Shown piece after piece: positions 11,785-24,964 of a stretch of DNA of 64,000 nucleotides. The DNA comes from Gossypium raimondii (lineage: Eukaryota > Streptophyta > Magnoliopsida > Malvales > Malvaceae), in assembly GCF_025698545.1 (NCBI RefSeq), contig NC_068571.1, forward strand, positions 31,591,733-31,655,732. The letters run 5' to 3'. How positions within the stretch are numbered: the first letter of the stretch is position 1; every line of letters starts with the position of its first letter. The notes under the pieces are model-generated. The model saw nothing but the letters and a program-made list of their open reading frames with translations, did not search any database and was not told the origin of the DNA. The translations under genes were made by a program, and so were the position numbers.

Positions 11785-14570
11785 TGTAACACCCCTTACC
11801 CGAGACCATTTCTGGAGTTGAGCATGAGGCATTACTTGTCTTAACTTAAAAGTTCGGGGTATAAAAATTTACTTTTAAAAGTTATTTCATTGTTTATAAT
11901 AAGGCTATTCACCAGTGTAGTAGTCACTAAATCAATTATAACTTCAGCTAAGAAACTCAAAATTTACATCCGTAAATTTTATCTAAAACTAGACTCATAT
12001 ATATTTTTACCATAAATTTTTTTATAATTTTTGGTTCATCCAATTAGTACATTTTATTAGTTAAATTCTCCCCTATTTCACTGATTGACTGTCCTGACCC
12101 ATTGCTACTAAAATTCAATTATCTCATTGTACAGACTTCATATGGTGTTCTCACTTATTTCTAAAAAAAATAGACTCAATAAGAAATCTAGACGTATAAA
12201 TTACAACTCATAAATATTTTTTTTACAATTTTTAATGATTTTCCAAAGTTAGAATAGGGGATTTCGAAAACCACTTTGACCTTGTCTAACTAAAATAAAA
12301 ATATCTCAGAATACATAATTTCTTTGTCTACACCGTTATTTTTCTATAAAAATAGACTCAATAAGCTTTAATTCTATATCTTATCCACCCTCTAATTCAT
12401 TTTCTACTATCCTTGGTGATTTTTCAAAATCACATCACTACTGTTGTCTCAAAACTGATTTACTACCAATTTTTACTTTTTCATGATTTCTATGCATAAT
12501 TTAGCACCTAGACTTTTATAACAACAAACACCTTCATACTTAGCCATTTTAATAACTATTCATCATCAAATATTTACATATCATCTTTTGGTCATAATTT
12601 AAGAATATAAAATCGAAATGACTAAGTCCCTATACATGCCATAGCTCAAAACATTTATCGTCTTAAAATATCGAGTTGTGATGGTTGATAGTGTGAACGC
12701 TCTCCGACGTCTTCAAGATCTCGACTATGCTTGATAATACTATATGAAAGAAAAAGAAATAAAAGAAGTAAGCATAAAGCTTAGTAAGTTTACAAGTAAA
12801 TAAATAACAACATTTATCATAAACCATCATACTCATAAATTTTCATCAAGCACTAGGATCTTTACTTTCTTCTTTACTTACTTCACTTGCTTGTTTACTT
12901 ACTTACTTGCTTAAATAACTCACGATTATAACTTACTCTTCACTTACTGAAATTCTTTTTCTCAACTGATAACTGAGATATTTTCAATCCTTTATAACTC
13001 ACTTGAATCTAGATATCATGCTTTTGCTTGAAATTTCATTTAACTTAATTCATTCTCTAGCCCGTTGAATCACTTGGAATACTAAGGATACTCGGGTCTC
13101 TTGTCTGAATATAACATGCCAAAGCTATGTCCCAGACATAGTCTTACATGGGATGTTTCATGTACTGCCAATGCCATATCCCAGATATGGCCTTACATGG
13201 GAGTTCTCATATCGATGCCCATGCCATGTCCCAGACATGGTCTTACGGGGGACCTCTCATCTCGGTGCCAACGCCATGTCCCATACATGGTCTTACATTG
13301 GACCTCTTATCTCGGTGCCAACGCCATGTCCCAGACATGGTCTGACATGGGACCTCTTTACCCAAATGTCATGACATTTGTATCCAATACACTCCTAATG
13401 TTTCAACGGGGCTTTTATCACTAATTCTCTATCATCTCATACTTAAGTCAACATTAAATAATTTCATTAAATAAACACATAATTGCTGGAAAATAACAGC
13501 ATTAATAATAATTATTGAAATATTGTATTTATTTACCGTAAACTTACCTCAGTACAAAAATGTGATCAAATCTAACACTTTAGTCCTCAATCTTTTTCTT
13601 TCCCCAGTCTATCTCTGGATTTCGTTCTTCGTGATATATAATTGCAAATTTAGCTTATTTAATACCCACATTCATCAAAACAGTCCTCGACTCTAACTTT
13701 GACAAAATTACGATTTTTCCCTTAAACTTTTACATAATTACACTTTTGCCCCAAAGCTCGAAAATTAAACTTCATCCCTTATTATTATGTTTTATGACAT
13801 GCTGAACATTTTTCCCTTCTATGGCAACATCAAATTCCCACTCTAATACTTACTTATGAACATTAGGTATTTTTACCGATTATGTCGTTTTACTCGTTTT
13901 CACTTAAAATCACTTAGAAAAAGTTGTTTAACATAATTTCAAGCTTCATATTCTACCATAAAACATAAAAATAAACACATTTCACCTATGGGTATTTTTC
14001 CAAATATGAACCCTAGGTTAAATTATTGCTAGAATAAACTAAATCAAGTTACCGAGACTCTAAAAACGTAAAGAACATTAAAAACGGGGCTAGAACAGAC
14101 TTACAATCGAGCTTGGAAGCTTGAAAAACCCTGTCCCCGGTTTCCCCTTGTGAAATTCGGCCATGGGGTTGAAGATGGACAAAAATTGGCTTTTAATTTT
14201 GTTTTTAATTCATTTTAATAACTAAATGACCAAAAAAGCCCTTAATGAAAAACTTTGGAAACATGCCTAACCATATCCATTTTTGTCTACCAACTTAACC
14301 AATGGTATAACTACCATATAAGGACCTCCAATTTAAAATTTCATAACAATTGGACACCTCTAACATGTAGAACTAAACTTTTGCACTTTTTACAATTTAG
14401 TTCTTTTGACTAAATTGAGTGCCCAAACGTCGAAATTTTTTAACGAAATTTTCACGAAATCATTTCGTGAAATCATAAACCATAAAAATATAATAAAATA
14501 AATTTTTTTCTCATCGAATTTGTGGTCCCGAAACCACTGTTCTGACTAGGCTCAAAATCGGGATGTTACA
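11785..14570 (-). repeat. 5' LTR of the Tekay/Del-like element
   Basis: It starts TGTAACACCCCTTACCCGAG and ends GGGATGTTACA, and is 2.79 kb long. It aligns with 5129-7901 over its full length. Its minisatellite (about 13110-13380) has the same number of units as the left copy but different point changes. Confidence 0.88.
13110..13380. repeat. Minisatellite with CCATGTC...GACATGG arms, copy in right LTR
   Basis: Same unit and position as at 6440-6710, beginning with the CTATGTCCCAGACATAG variant and ending before 'cccaaatgtcatgacatttg', which is itself an inverted repeat. Open frames of 65-107 codons here arise from the repeat and are not genes. Confidence 0.85.
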
Positions 14571-16506
14571 AATCTAGTACCTTTAGTGTAGTATTTTCGT
14601 CGATATGTACTTTTATTTTTTGAACAAATTATTTTAATAAAATATCCATCAGTTTAATTGACATATTTGTATATTGTCCTCAACGGTTTTTACATGTAAA
14701 GCAAGATTAAAGCAAATATTGACTCGTTGATTATCTATCGTCTAACTAGTACTAACTAGTATTACATGGTTAGACTGTAATAAGAAAAGACAACTTACAT
14801 TAGTAGATAATCTAAACATGTCCTTAGTCTAATTGAAAATGAGCAAACCAATTGGAAAACTAATATTTCATATATCAAGTCCAATTAGAGAGGTGTTTTG
14901 TCTTGGGCATTAGAGCGAATGACTCCTAGAAGATAGAGACATATATGTGACTAACTGGACTAGCAATGCATTGGACAAGTAGAATAGATCCTAGATTTGT
15001 TTATAGATTTATTCACTTGCGGCGTTCATAGTGTGACATATCTTAATCTTAAGTGGATGATGAACTATAGATTCATGACTCGTATACTTTGATGTAAATG
15101 AAAGCCTGAGTTAAAATAGATAAGAAATTGAAAGGTGGTATGTTGGGTATATGACTTCTGCAATTTGTAGTATCATTCCATAATGGTAGAATTCATAGCC
15201 CAAATAAAAGCATAAGTGATATCCTCTTATCGACATTACATGATAGATAAAACGTAAATATGGTCATGGGTTATTTCTCTTTGTGATAAATGATTTAATT
15301 ACTATTTGATAGTAATTGACTTTTTATGAAGGAAGATGTAATGGTTCTTGTGAGATAAAATAGGATCATATTGGGAGAACAAATTTATCCTAAAGAAATT
15401 AAGGATTTATTATAGGGTAACACACTTATGTTATCGTAATGTTATATCATAAGGAGAGCTCATCCACGATAATTTAGTGGAATGACTTCGTGACTAAATA
15501 AGTTTATAATTAATAGGCAAAAAGTCGAACTTAATTATAAATTAATTATGTCCTAATTATATATGTCTAATTTATCCCTCTACTAGCTTGAGATAACTAT
15601 AAATGAATTAATTAGAACAAAATACTATGGAATGAATGAAAATGACAAAGTAAGAGAAATAAATCACAAGTATCACTATCCGCTTTTCTCACTAAGTACA
15701 AAAGATTACCGAGAATTAATTTAAGTTATTTGAATTATTATTTAATTAATTATATTGAAGTTTGAAGTGAAAATTAAATTAAGTCATTATGGATTTTTGA
15801 ATAGGGCAATTAAATGTATTTTTCTCATAGATTTTATTACGATAAAGTTGCTTCAACTTTAATAAAATTAGAATTGAGTTGTGAAAATAATTTAATTGAA
15901 AGTTTATTTTAAATAAATAAAATTTTGTGTAATAGAAAATAAATATTGTGTTGGATAAATCATAAATGTTGTATTAAAGTTCAGGAAACACATATAATTA
16001 GACCAAATACAAGAAATGCCCAACTTGGCCTTATACCATGTAAGAGACGGTAAACCCTAATGTTTTACTTGGGGTGTCGTCGCCCCTTGTATTATAGTTT
16101 TACTATATTATTTTATTTTATTATTAAAATAATATTATTTAATTAGACCTTATTCAAATATAAATTTTGTACTTTTTCTCTATAAAAAGGAACTACCAGT
16201 TAAACAATTTACAACACTTAATAGACGTATTCTGAAAGAAAGTAGTGAAAATTTATTTAACAAAATAAATTTTATTTTTTGGGAAAAATGCGTAGTTATC
16301 GATTATAAAGAGAAATTAACTTTCCTACTGAAAGTTAATTAAACATTTTCATGGTGATTTTGTTTGTGTTGCTCGAGCTCACACTTAAGGCAATTTGTGG
16401 TTTGTGGATAGTGAAAAAGGACGTCTCGTTGAAAGCAGGGATCAACTTAACTGCCTCGTACAAAGAACATGTACTATTTCGATCAGTAGGTTTATTGCTA
16501 TAAATA

Positions 16507-19315
16507 TGTAACACCCCTTACCCGAGACCGTTTCCGGAGTCGAGCACGAGGCATTACTTAGCTTATCTTACCAATTCGGAGCTTAAAAACTAGGTTTGAA
16601 AATTTATTTCACTATTTACAGCAAATCTGTCTAATCGCGCAGCAGTTACTAAATTAATTATAACTTGAGCTACAGAACTTGAAATTTAATTCCCTAAATT
16701 TTCCCTGAAACTAGACTCATATATCTTCCTACCATAAAATTTTTAGAATTTTTGGTTCAGCCAATTAGTACAGTTTATTAGTTAAAGTCTCCCCTGTTTC
16801 ACCATTCGACTATTCTGACCTCTTGTTACTAAAAATAACTTTTCTCGTTATAGGATTTTCATATGCTATTCCCACTTGTTCCTACAGAAAATATACTCAT
16901 TAAGGAATCTAAGCATGTAAATTTCAACTCATAACAATTTTTGTACAATTTTTAATGATTTTCTAAACTCAAAACAGGGGACACCAAAACTGTTCTGACC
17001 CTGTCTCACGAAAATTCACATATCTTAAAATATAAAATTCCTTTCGCTACACCGTTATTTTTCAATGAAAATAATCTCAACAAGATTTAATTCCATATAT
17101 CATTCACCCTCTAATTAATTTTATACTATCTTGGGTGATTTTTCAAAGTCACATCACTGTTGCTGCCTGAATTCTGTTTCTTTGCAAAATTTCATCCTTT
17201 CATGATTTCCATACATAATTTATCACCTAGACTCTTATAACAACAAATACCTTCATACTTAACCATTTTAATAACCATACATCATCAAATACTTACACAC
17301 CATTCTTTAGTAAAATCATAATCACAAACATACAAAATAACTAAATCCCTATACATGCCATAACTCAAACGTGATTCGATATAAAATACCGAGCAGTTGT
17401 GGTTGATAGTGTGGACGATCTCCGACTTCTTTAGGATCCTTGAAGTAGCTTTGCAATACTATAAGAGAAAGAGAAATAAAAGAAGTAAGCATAAAGCTTA
17501 GTAAGTTTACTAGCAAATAAATAACAATATTTAACTTAAATAATTAAACTCAAATGTCTATATCTCTAGTTTACTCTTTAGTTAATCTCATACTAGTTCT
17601 CTTGCTTGTTTACTTAGAATACTTGTGTACATAACTTACTCAACTCTTGCTGCATCGTTGAACATCAATTGATAGTATAATAAGTTCTTAACTCTTATAA
17701 CTTACCTGAGCTTGCCATTTATGCTTTAAACTGAACTTTCATGAACATGATTCGTTTACAAGCCCGTTGAGCTACATTGGAATAATAAGGATACTCGGGT
17801 CTCTTCTGATAATAACATGCCAAAGCCATGTCCCAGACATGGTCTTACATGGGATGTTCTCATGTTGGTGCCCATGCCATGTCCCAGACATGGTCTTACG
17901 GGGACCTCTCATCTCGGTGCCAACGCCATGTCCTGACATGGTCTTACATGGGACCTCTCATCTCGGTGCCAATGCCATGTCCTGCACATGGTCTTACATG
18001 GGACCTCTCATCTCGGTGCCAATGCCATGTCCCGACATGGTCTTACATGGGACCTCTCATCTCGGTGCCAATGCCATGTCCCGGACATGGTCTTACATGG
18101 GACCTCTTTACCCAAATGTCATGACATTCAGTATCCAAGACCATCCTTATGTATCAACGGGACTTTTTAATTTTAATTCTCTATCATTTCATGCTTAGAT
18201 CATCATCAAATAAATTCATAAAATAAATTCATAGTTGCTGGAAAATAACAGCATTGATAATAAATATTGAAATATTGCATTTATTTACCGTAAACTTACC
18301 TCGGTACCAATTATAGTCAAATTCACCAACTTAGTCTTCAACTTTATTCTTCCCTTTGTCTAACCTCGAGTTTCGTACTTCTTGATCTAAAATAGTAAAT
18401 TTAACTTATTTAATAATCACATTCATCAAAACAACCTCGACTCTAACTTTTTAAAATTACAATTTTGCCCTAAACTTTTACATAATTACATTTTTGCCCC
18501 AAGGCTCGGAAATTAAACTTCATCTCTTATTCTTATGTTTTATAACATTCTGAACATTTTTCCCTTCTATGGCAACATCAAATTCCCACTCTAACATGTA
18601 CTTATGAACATTAGGTATTTTTACCGATTATGTCGTTTTACTCGTTTTCACTTAAAATCGCTTAGCAAAAGTTGTTTAACATAATTTCTAGCTTCATATT
18701 CTATCATAAAACATCAAAATAAACACTTTTCACCTATGGGTATTTTTCCAAATATAAACCCTAGGTTAAATTATTGCTAGAATAAGCTAAATTAAGCTAC
18801 CGGGACTCCAAAAACGTAAAAAACATTAAAAACGGGACTTGGGATCACTTACTATGGAGCTTGGAAGCTTGAAAACCCTAACTATGGCTTCCCCCCTTGC
18901 TGATTTCGTCCTAATGAAGAAGATGATGATTTTTGCCATCTTTTTCCCTTTTAATTCATTTTAATTACTAGATTACCAAATTGCCCCTAACTTAAAAATT
19001 TTCTATTTCACTTATCTCATGTCCATTTTTGTCTACCAAGTTACCAATGGTATAATTACCATATAAGGACCTCCAATTTAAAGTTTCATAACAATTGGAC
19101 ACCTCTAACATGTAGAACTCAACTTTTGCACTTTTTACAATTTAGTCCTTTTGACTAAATTGAGTGCCCAAACGTCGAAATTTTCGAACGAAATTTTCAC
19201 GAAATCATTTTGTGGAATCATAGACCATAAAAATATAAGAAAAATTAAATTTTTCCTCATCGGATTTGTGGTCCCGAAACCACTGTTCCGATAACCTTGA
19301 ATTTAGGCCATTACA
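16507..19315 (-). mobile_element. Solo LTR of the Tekay/Del-like family, exact target duplication
   Basis: It begins TGTAACACCCCTTACCCGAG and ends AGGCCATTACA. It is flanked by AAATA on both sides (16502-16506 and 19316-19320). It aligns over its full length with the LTRs at 5129 and 11785 but is clearly more diverged. No internal region is present, so it is the product of LTR-LTR recombination. It sits inside solo LTR A1. The strand is given by analogy with its relatives. Confidence 0.9.
17815..18130. repeat. Minisatellite with CCATGTC...GACATGG arms, expanded copy
   Basis: Six cores are visible, one more than in the other two LTRs. Several cores are shortened to CCATGTCCTGACATGG, CCATGTCCTGCACATGG or CCATGTCCCGACATGG. 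The array again ends at the 'caaatgtcatgacatt' inverted repeat. Confidence 0.85.
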
Positions 19316-19386
19316 AAATAAAACAACAACTTGATTTTAGAAAATTTTTAAACTTTTGTTGTACCTAAAATAATTATTTTCCAACA

Positions 19387-19606
19387 GTGTTTGTGGCCAC
19401 AGATTTGGTACAAAAAATTAAACTATCTTAGCAAGTTGATGATAAGATTCAAAAGCTTATTGGGGGCTTGGTAGGATCAGTGGGTCTCATGCTAAATATA
19501 ATTTGGATGGTCAATATTTGAGAAGAAAACAAAAGTTGGTAGTTGGTAATAACTTAGACTTGAACTTTCATAACAGTTCTTTGGAGGACCATTCAAGGGT
19601 TCATGG
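19387..19606 (+). pseudogene. Chromovirus pol, RNase H-integrase spacer (piece 2 of 3)
   Basis: The plus strand gives SHAKYNLDGQYLRRKQ, KLVVGNNLDLNFHNSS and LEDHSRVHG. This matches the usual 'LLyrdrLVVGxxssL...EFHdspxGGHSGV' block preceding the integrase zinc finger, and includes the two histidines of the HHCC finger. It joins logically to 4950-5120 on the left (after A1) and to 21744 on the right (after A2). Confidence 0.62.
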
Positions 19607-21743
19607 TGTTGGAAAAAATCTGGTTTGAAAACGATTTTTTTGCACAGCCAAAAATTAAAATTTTGAAAATCGACTTGGTTTGTGATATTTATAGTAATAA
19701 ACCTTAAACCTAATTCGTACCTATGTTTTCGAATAAGCGAATCCTTGATGTTTTTTTACTTTCAACCAATTGATCTTCTCCGTTATTCTCGTACCACAAA
19801 CTACTTTGAGTGTGAGCTCGAATCAATTGAATCAAAACACAGAACTAAAAAAAGTTTTCTTTTCCGTTAGGGGTGAAAACGAAAATTCTCTCTTCTTTAA
19901 TAGAAACAGGTAGAGCTGTTATTATGGAAAAATATATTTAATAGTTGAAAATAAATTCTCTTTATTTTTCGGCAGAATAACAATCTCTCAAAGTTGTGTA
20001 AATAGCTCTATCGGTGCCATCTATTTATAGGGAGAGAAGGTAGAACCCTTGTTGAATTGTAGAGGTTTATTTCAAATAAAAACAACCTCCTAGTCCAACT
20101 TGGAGAGGGAGAGGGGCTAACAAGGTGTGCTTCCCCTCATAAGTATTATGATGGAGACTCGGACCTCTCATTGTATTAGGCCAAATTATATGTGCTTTCT
20201 AAACTTTTAACCCAACATTTTATAATTTAATCTAACTCATACATATTTTTCTATTTTCCAAAATAAACATTAATAATTTATATTAAACAATTTTCTCATC
20301 CCTATTTTACCCCCAGTAAAATTTTGACGATTTTACACCCGATAAAATTTTGATGATTTTACCCTTAGTAAAAATTCAAAAAAATATGTTTAATATTTCA
20401 CAACTCAACATGTTTAGCGTGACCGAATGATATATTTTTATTTGTTGGCTTTAAAATAGCTCAAAAACATAAACTCATTTTTTCGATCATTTTTAAGTAA
20501 TTCACATAGATTTCCAAATGGATCATTCTCATTTCCATTTCCATTTTGGAAACCTACATTCTTTTCCAAATGATTTCATTTCTCCACTTTGGAAACAACC
20601 ATAACCATTCCTAAATGTTTCCCATTTCTCTTTTCCTATTCATTCCATTCATTTTTATTCAAACATGCAATTCATTTCGGGTTTCAACGAGCTAGCAGAG
20701 GGACCAATTGAACATAGTAATTAGGGATCAAATAATTTATAATTAAGTTCTAGCTTTTCGCCTATTAATTATAAACTCATTTAGTCACGAATTCACCACT
20801 ATATTATCGTGACTGAGCTCTCCCTAATGACATACCATTATGAAAGCAACTACTCAATGCTCATCCAATGACCTTGTCAAAAATGTGTTACCCTCATAGG
20901 ATTCCTTAATCTCTTTGAGATAATATACGCTCTCCCAATATGATCATATTTTATCACATGGTAACCATTACATCTTTTATGAAAAGTCAATCATTATCAA
21001 ATAGTGATCAAGTCATCCATCACAAAGACAAATAACCCGTGACCACGTTTACTTTTCATCAACCATGTAATGCCTATGAGAGGATATCATTTAACCTTGT
21101 CTCGGGTTATGAATTCCACTATTGTGAATGGCGCTACATACTGTAAAAGTCGTACACCCAACACACCAACTTTCAGTTTCTTATCTATTTGAACTTAGGC
21201 TTTTGCTTACTTCAAAGTGTACAAGTCACGCATACATAATCTGTCATCTACTCAGGATTTAGGTATGTCACACTATGAACATCACAAGTGAATAAATCCA
21301 TAAACGGATTCAGAATTTATTCTACTTGGGTCCAGTCTGATGTACTGTTAATCCAGTCAGTCACATCTATGTCTCTATCTTTTGAGTCATCTGTTCTGAT
21401 GCCTAAGACAAGGCATCTCCCTAATTGGACTTGATAGACGACATATTAGTCTTTCAATCGGTTTGCTCATTTCCTATTAGACTAAGAACATGTTTAGGTT
21501 TGTCTACTAATACAAGTTATCTTTTCGTATTATGATTTGTCCACGTAATATCGCTTAGTATTAGTTAAACATTAACAATCAATGAGCAACATTTACTTCT
21601 ATTTTGCTTTGCATGCAAAAACCATGTGAGAAAAATATACAAAGTATTAATGTAATTCATGAATAATTTTATTAACCAATCTGTTCGAAAAATTACAAAT
21701 GTACTTAGACGAAAATACTACACTTATGGCACTAGATCTAGCA
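19607..21743 (-). mobile_element. Solo LTR 'A2' (minus orientation), inverted relative to A1
   Basis: On the plus strand it starts TGTTGGAAAAAATC and ends CTAGATCTAGCA. The 5-bp flanks are CATGG (19602-19606) and CATGA (21744-21748), one mismatch. The reverse complement aligns with A1 over nearly its whole length. A TATA box (CTATAAATAG on the minus strand, about 20021-20030) marks its own orientation. Near 20308-20375 a 30-bp motif with 'taaaattttgaygattttac' repeats about three times. The insertion splits the HHCC zinc finger of the chromovirus integrase. Confidence 0.78.
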
Positions 21744-22970
21744 CATGACATCAGGAAATGGTTGGCTAGTTTCTTGTACTGGAAAGGAATGAGCAAAGAT
21801 GTTCAACCTTGGGTGGCTGAGTGTGTGGTGTGTTAGAGGTGTAAAGTTGATAATGCAACCTCAATTAGAGTATTGCAACCTCTGTCCATACCTAACAAAG
21901 CTTGCATAGAAGTGAGTCTTGATTTTATTAAAGGATTGTTAGTTTCAAAGGGAAAAAGTTTCATATTGGTGGTAGTGGATGCATTGAACAATTATGGACA
22001 CTTCCTAGGACTTTTTCATCCTTACTCTGCCCTAATTATGGCTCAAGAATATTTGAATAATGTGTTTTAATTGTGTGGGGTGCCTGGATATATTGTTTCA
22101 GATAAGGAAACAATGTTTGTCAACACTTTTTTGGCATGAACTTTTAGGAAATTGGGGTATAAACTTAAGATATCAACAACCTATCATCCCTAAACAGATG
22201 GTCAAATTGAGGTTCTCAACGGGTGTGTGGAAGGGTACTTGAGGTGCATGACTAGGGAGAGACTTGGGATTGGTTTTGCTAGCTACCACTAGCTGAATGG
22301 TAGTACAATACCTCTCATTATTCCTCTATTGTCACTACTTCTTATGAGGCCTTGTATAGCTAGCCTCCACCATTGCATTCTCCTTACTTAGTAGGGTCTT
22401 CTTTGGTGGCCACAGTTGACAAGATTTTACCAACAAAGGGGAAAAAAATGTGAGAATGCTCAAATTTTATTTTCAATAGACCAAGAATAAGATGAAACAT
22501 ATGGTATATAAGAAGGTAGTGATAGGGATTTTTCTATGGGTGATAGGGTCTATTTGAAAGTACAACCTTATAGACAATACACAGTTTGTAAAGGGGAAAT
22601 CAAAAACTTAAGAGCAAGTACTTTGGTCATTATCTAGTGGTGGACAAGGTTGGGAAGGTGGCATATCAATTATAGTTACGAGAGAGGTCTTAAGTGCACC
22701 CTACTTTTCATATGTCTCAACTAAAGAACCATTTAGATGATCAAATTTGCCAAGCTGACTTACTTATTGTTGGCTCTTATGGGGAAATGGTTAAGGAACT
22801 TTTAGTTGTATTTGACAGGAAGATGGGCAAGAGAGGCAATCGAGCTGTAATAAAAAAACTAGGTAAGGTGGACAAACTTATTCCTTGGAGATTCGACCTA
22901 AGAAAACCTCTATGATTTGCAACAATAACTTCTTTCTTTCAATCCTTAAGGTCAATGATCTCTTTACAAT
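21744..22970 (+). pseudogene. Chromovirus pol, integrase to C-terminus (piece 3 of 3)
   Basis: The plus strand gives SFLYWKGMSKDVQPWVAE and the CVVC cysteines with a stop just after. LSIPNKACIEVSLDFIKG then LVVVDALNNYGHF (21873-22070) hold the first catalytic D. The next pieces read VPGYIVSDKETMF and PKQMVKLRFSTG, where HPQTDGQxE is expected. At 22694-22915 HPTFHMSQLKNHL, VFDRKMGKRGNRAV and IPWRFDLR match the C-terminal end of Reina-type chromoviruses, including the expected RxxKRGNxAV chromodomain start. Multiple frameshifts and stops make it inactive. I could not define its 3' LTR with confidence. Confidence 0.78.
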
Positions 22971-24880
22971 GGAAGATATTGTTGTGAATGAATAAACTGT
23001 TATAAGGATAATATGTTGTATGGAATTTTGTGTATCTGTTTTTGTGATACGATGCATATTGTCGTTGTTTGTTGTAATGGTCATTAATAGATTATAGTTA
23101 CTAGACTGTTATAAGTAAGCACCAATAGTGATGTGGAAGTTTCAAGCAATCAATTTAAGAATTCTTTTTCCCTTCTTCTTTCTTCTCCCTCTTCTTTTTC
23201 CCTTCTTTTTTTCTTTAAATTTAGTGTTAGTAATTGGGTATCACCGGAAACAATAGCCATGCACCTTAATAGAAACACAATATAGTGAAAATAGAGAGCA
23301 TCAATTGAAACTAACAAAGAAGCATTGCCTCAGCTTATAGATGATGTAATTAAAAAGTGGGATCCAACAAAATTATTTTTTATTAATATCTAAGACATAT
23401 GAAGAATCCTAAGTTATCGTTGAAGTCACCACTGTCCTTAGTAGTTTTCTCTTGCCAAATTAGGCACTAAAATAACTCTCTTCTTCCCCTATTTCTTGTT
23501 CTGCCTTTGGATTGTTCTAAAATAACCCCAAATCTCATGAACTTGGAACCCAAAATTTGAACCCTACTTTATCTGATCTTGAGCCTTTCTCTAAAAAGTT
23601 TTGATGATGTGTTTCATGTTGCTTTTAATTAATTTGGGGTTTAAGGTTGATAAGAGTTGCTTATATGTAAATTTTAAGTGTTAATTTTTTTAAAATCAAG
23701 ATTAAATTCATATAAAGCATAAACATTGAAGGCTAAATTTGTTATTGTGCTAATTTTAAACTATCATGTTATCTTTTGATCACAAAGTTAACGATATTTA
23801 ATAGAATTGGACAAAAATGACAAACAAAATTAGTTAAGTGATTGGTTTATAACTTTTTATAGTTAAATGACAAAAACAAACTTAAGTATAGTTGGGGGCC
23901 TACAATGTAATTCATTCTAAAAATATTAAAGTTTAAACCTTAGAATGAATTTCTCAAGAACAAAAAACCTTAAAATGAAAAATTCTCAACAAAGATAGAA
24001 ATCCTATTACAAATGTAAAACATACAAATGTGTGTGGAAACTATAAATTTAAAACACAAATGTGTTTTTGAAATAAACATACAATAAATAATGAAAGATA
24101 TTGTTTGAAACTAATTAATAATAACATAATAAATATGTACAATATTAAAATGAAAAAATTAGATTAAAATTGTTTATCATGTTACGAGTTGGTGTCGAGT
24201 TGTGACACCAACTCAATCAAAAATATATGTCACACAGTTGATGAAAGTAATAAAATGTGCATAATAAAATTTAAAATATATAAAATATTAAATAAAATTT
24301 AGTTGAGTGGTAAAATAAAAGTTTTACTAACTCAATTAATTTGGATTCAAATCCCAATATATATAATTTGTTTTATTGTTTTTAAAATGAAGATTAAATT
24401 ACTCTTGAATAATATAAAATTTTTAATTACGGAAGGACATTTCGCAATTCTCTTAATTGAGCTGATGATGCGGTTGAGAGTGATATCAACTCAATAGAAC
24501 ATTTAATAAATAGTATAGATAGAAAATTTATTTTTCACCATATTTTAGTATACGGATTAGTAATAAATTAATTTTAAATAGTAATTTTAATCATCCACAT
24601 GAATTGTTTTTGAAAAGAGAAATTTTTTGTTTATTTTAGAGAGGTTTTAATTTTTGAAATTTTGATTAATCATTCTAATTTCAAATTTATATTTTTATAA
24701 ATTATTTTTTATTTTAGGTTTAAAAATAAACTTTTTCCATAGTAACCGAACTAAGCTTCCGCAAAGTTGTCTCACTTATAAATCCAAATGACTTTTTTAA
24801 TGAACTTGTAATGCCCCCCAAAAGCTACGCTATACAATTTCTTAGAGGCTTCAGCCAAGTTTTTGGCTTGACTTGTCTTC
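22971..24880. other. AT-rich intergenic region, mostly decayed repeats
   Basis: A pyrimidine-rich run (23161-23215) follows the chromovirus end. Around 24185-24490 'gagttggtgtcgagttgtgacaccaactc' forms a near-perfect hairpin, and 'gagagtgatatcaactcaat' echoes it 270 bp later. This suggests a small MITE-like element, but without clear ends. No gene was recognised. Confidence 0.35.
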
Positions 24881-24946
24881 CCCTCTGCCCTCTGTTTTCC
24901 AATTTTGTTTTTGGCTACATTTTTTTCTCTTAGTTTTCATTTTGTG

Positions 24947-24964
24947 TATATATATATATATATT
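24947..24964 (+). promoter_or_regulatory. TA-repeat, possible TATA region of the CNG channel gene
   Basis: A (TA)n run followed by CT-rich sequence ('tttccctcccttttttc', 'ctccctccctccctcc') lies upstream of the predicted 5' UTR. TA boxes followed by Y-patches are common at plant core promoters. The start of transcription cannot be placed from sequence alone. Confidence 0.35.

Larger units (their letters stand above)
5129..14570 (-). mobile_element. Tekay/Del-like Ty3/gypsy retrotransposon with both LTRs, non-autonomous
   Basis: Two directly repeated LTRs (5129-7901 and 11785-14570) flank a 3.9-kb interior read on the minus strand. Flanking 5-mers are GATCT (5124-5128) and AATCT (14571-14575), a target duplication with one change. 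The interior has a tRNA-iMet primer site next to the right LTR and a polypurine tract next to the left LTR. The order gag, RT, RNase H, integrase, chromodomain-like tail is that of chromoviruses. The zinc-knuckle and protease region between gag and RT is missing, and stops interrupt several domains, so the copy is not autonomous. It inserted into solo LTR A1. Confidence 0.88.
5121..19386 (+). mobile_element. Solo LTR 'A1' (plus orientation), interrupted by two later insertions
   Basis: The host LTR is present as 5121-5128, 14571-16506 and 19321-19386, about 2.0 kb in all. It begins TGGGATCTAGTACC and ends TTCCAACA. It aligns throughout, at lower identity, with the reverse complement of 19607-21743 (A2). 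Shared blocks include 'gtagtattttcgtc', 'taatcttag/gagcaaacc' and 'gtgactaaat.agtttataattaataggc'. A TATA-like box (16181-16190, TATAAAAAGG) lies about 300 bp from its right end, as expected for a promoter in this orientation. The 5-bp flanks (CATAT on the left, GTGTT on the right) do not match clearly, so the exact ends are uncertain. Confidence 0.65.

Noticed and set aside
17815..18130. CRISPR-like appearance of regular dyad repeats
   Set aside because: The sequence is eukaryotic, the linkers are themselves repeated, and no cas genes exist. It is an LTR minisatellite.
5121..21743. A1 and A2 as terminal inverted repeats of one giant DNA transposon
   Set aside because: The DNA between and beside them reads as one gypsy pol. 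Each copy has TG...CA-style ends and its own TATA box, and A2 has its own near-matching 5-bp duplication. Two independent solo LTRs explain it better.
24177..24500. Possible tRNA or riboswitch-like hairpin (gagttggtgtc...gacaccaactc)
   Set aside because: There is no cloverleaf or box motif. It is more likely part of a small decayed transposon.
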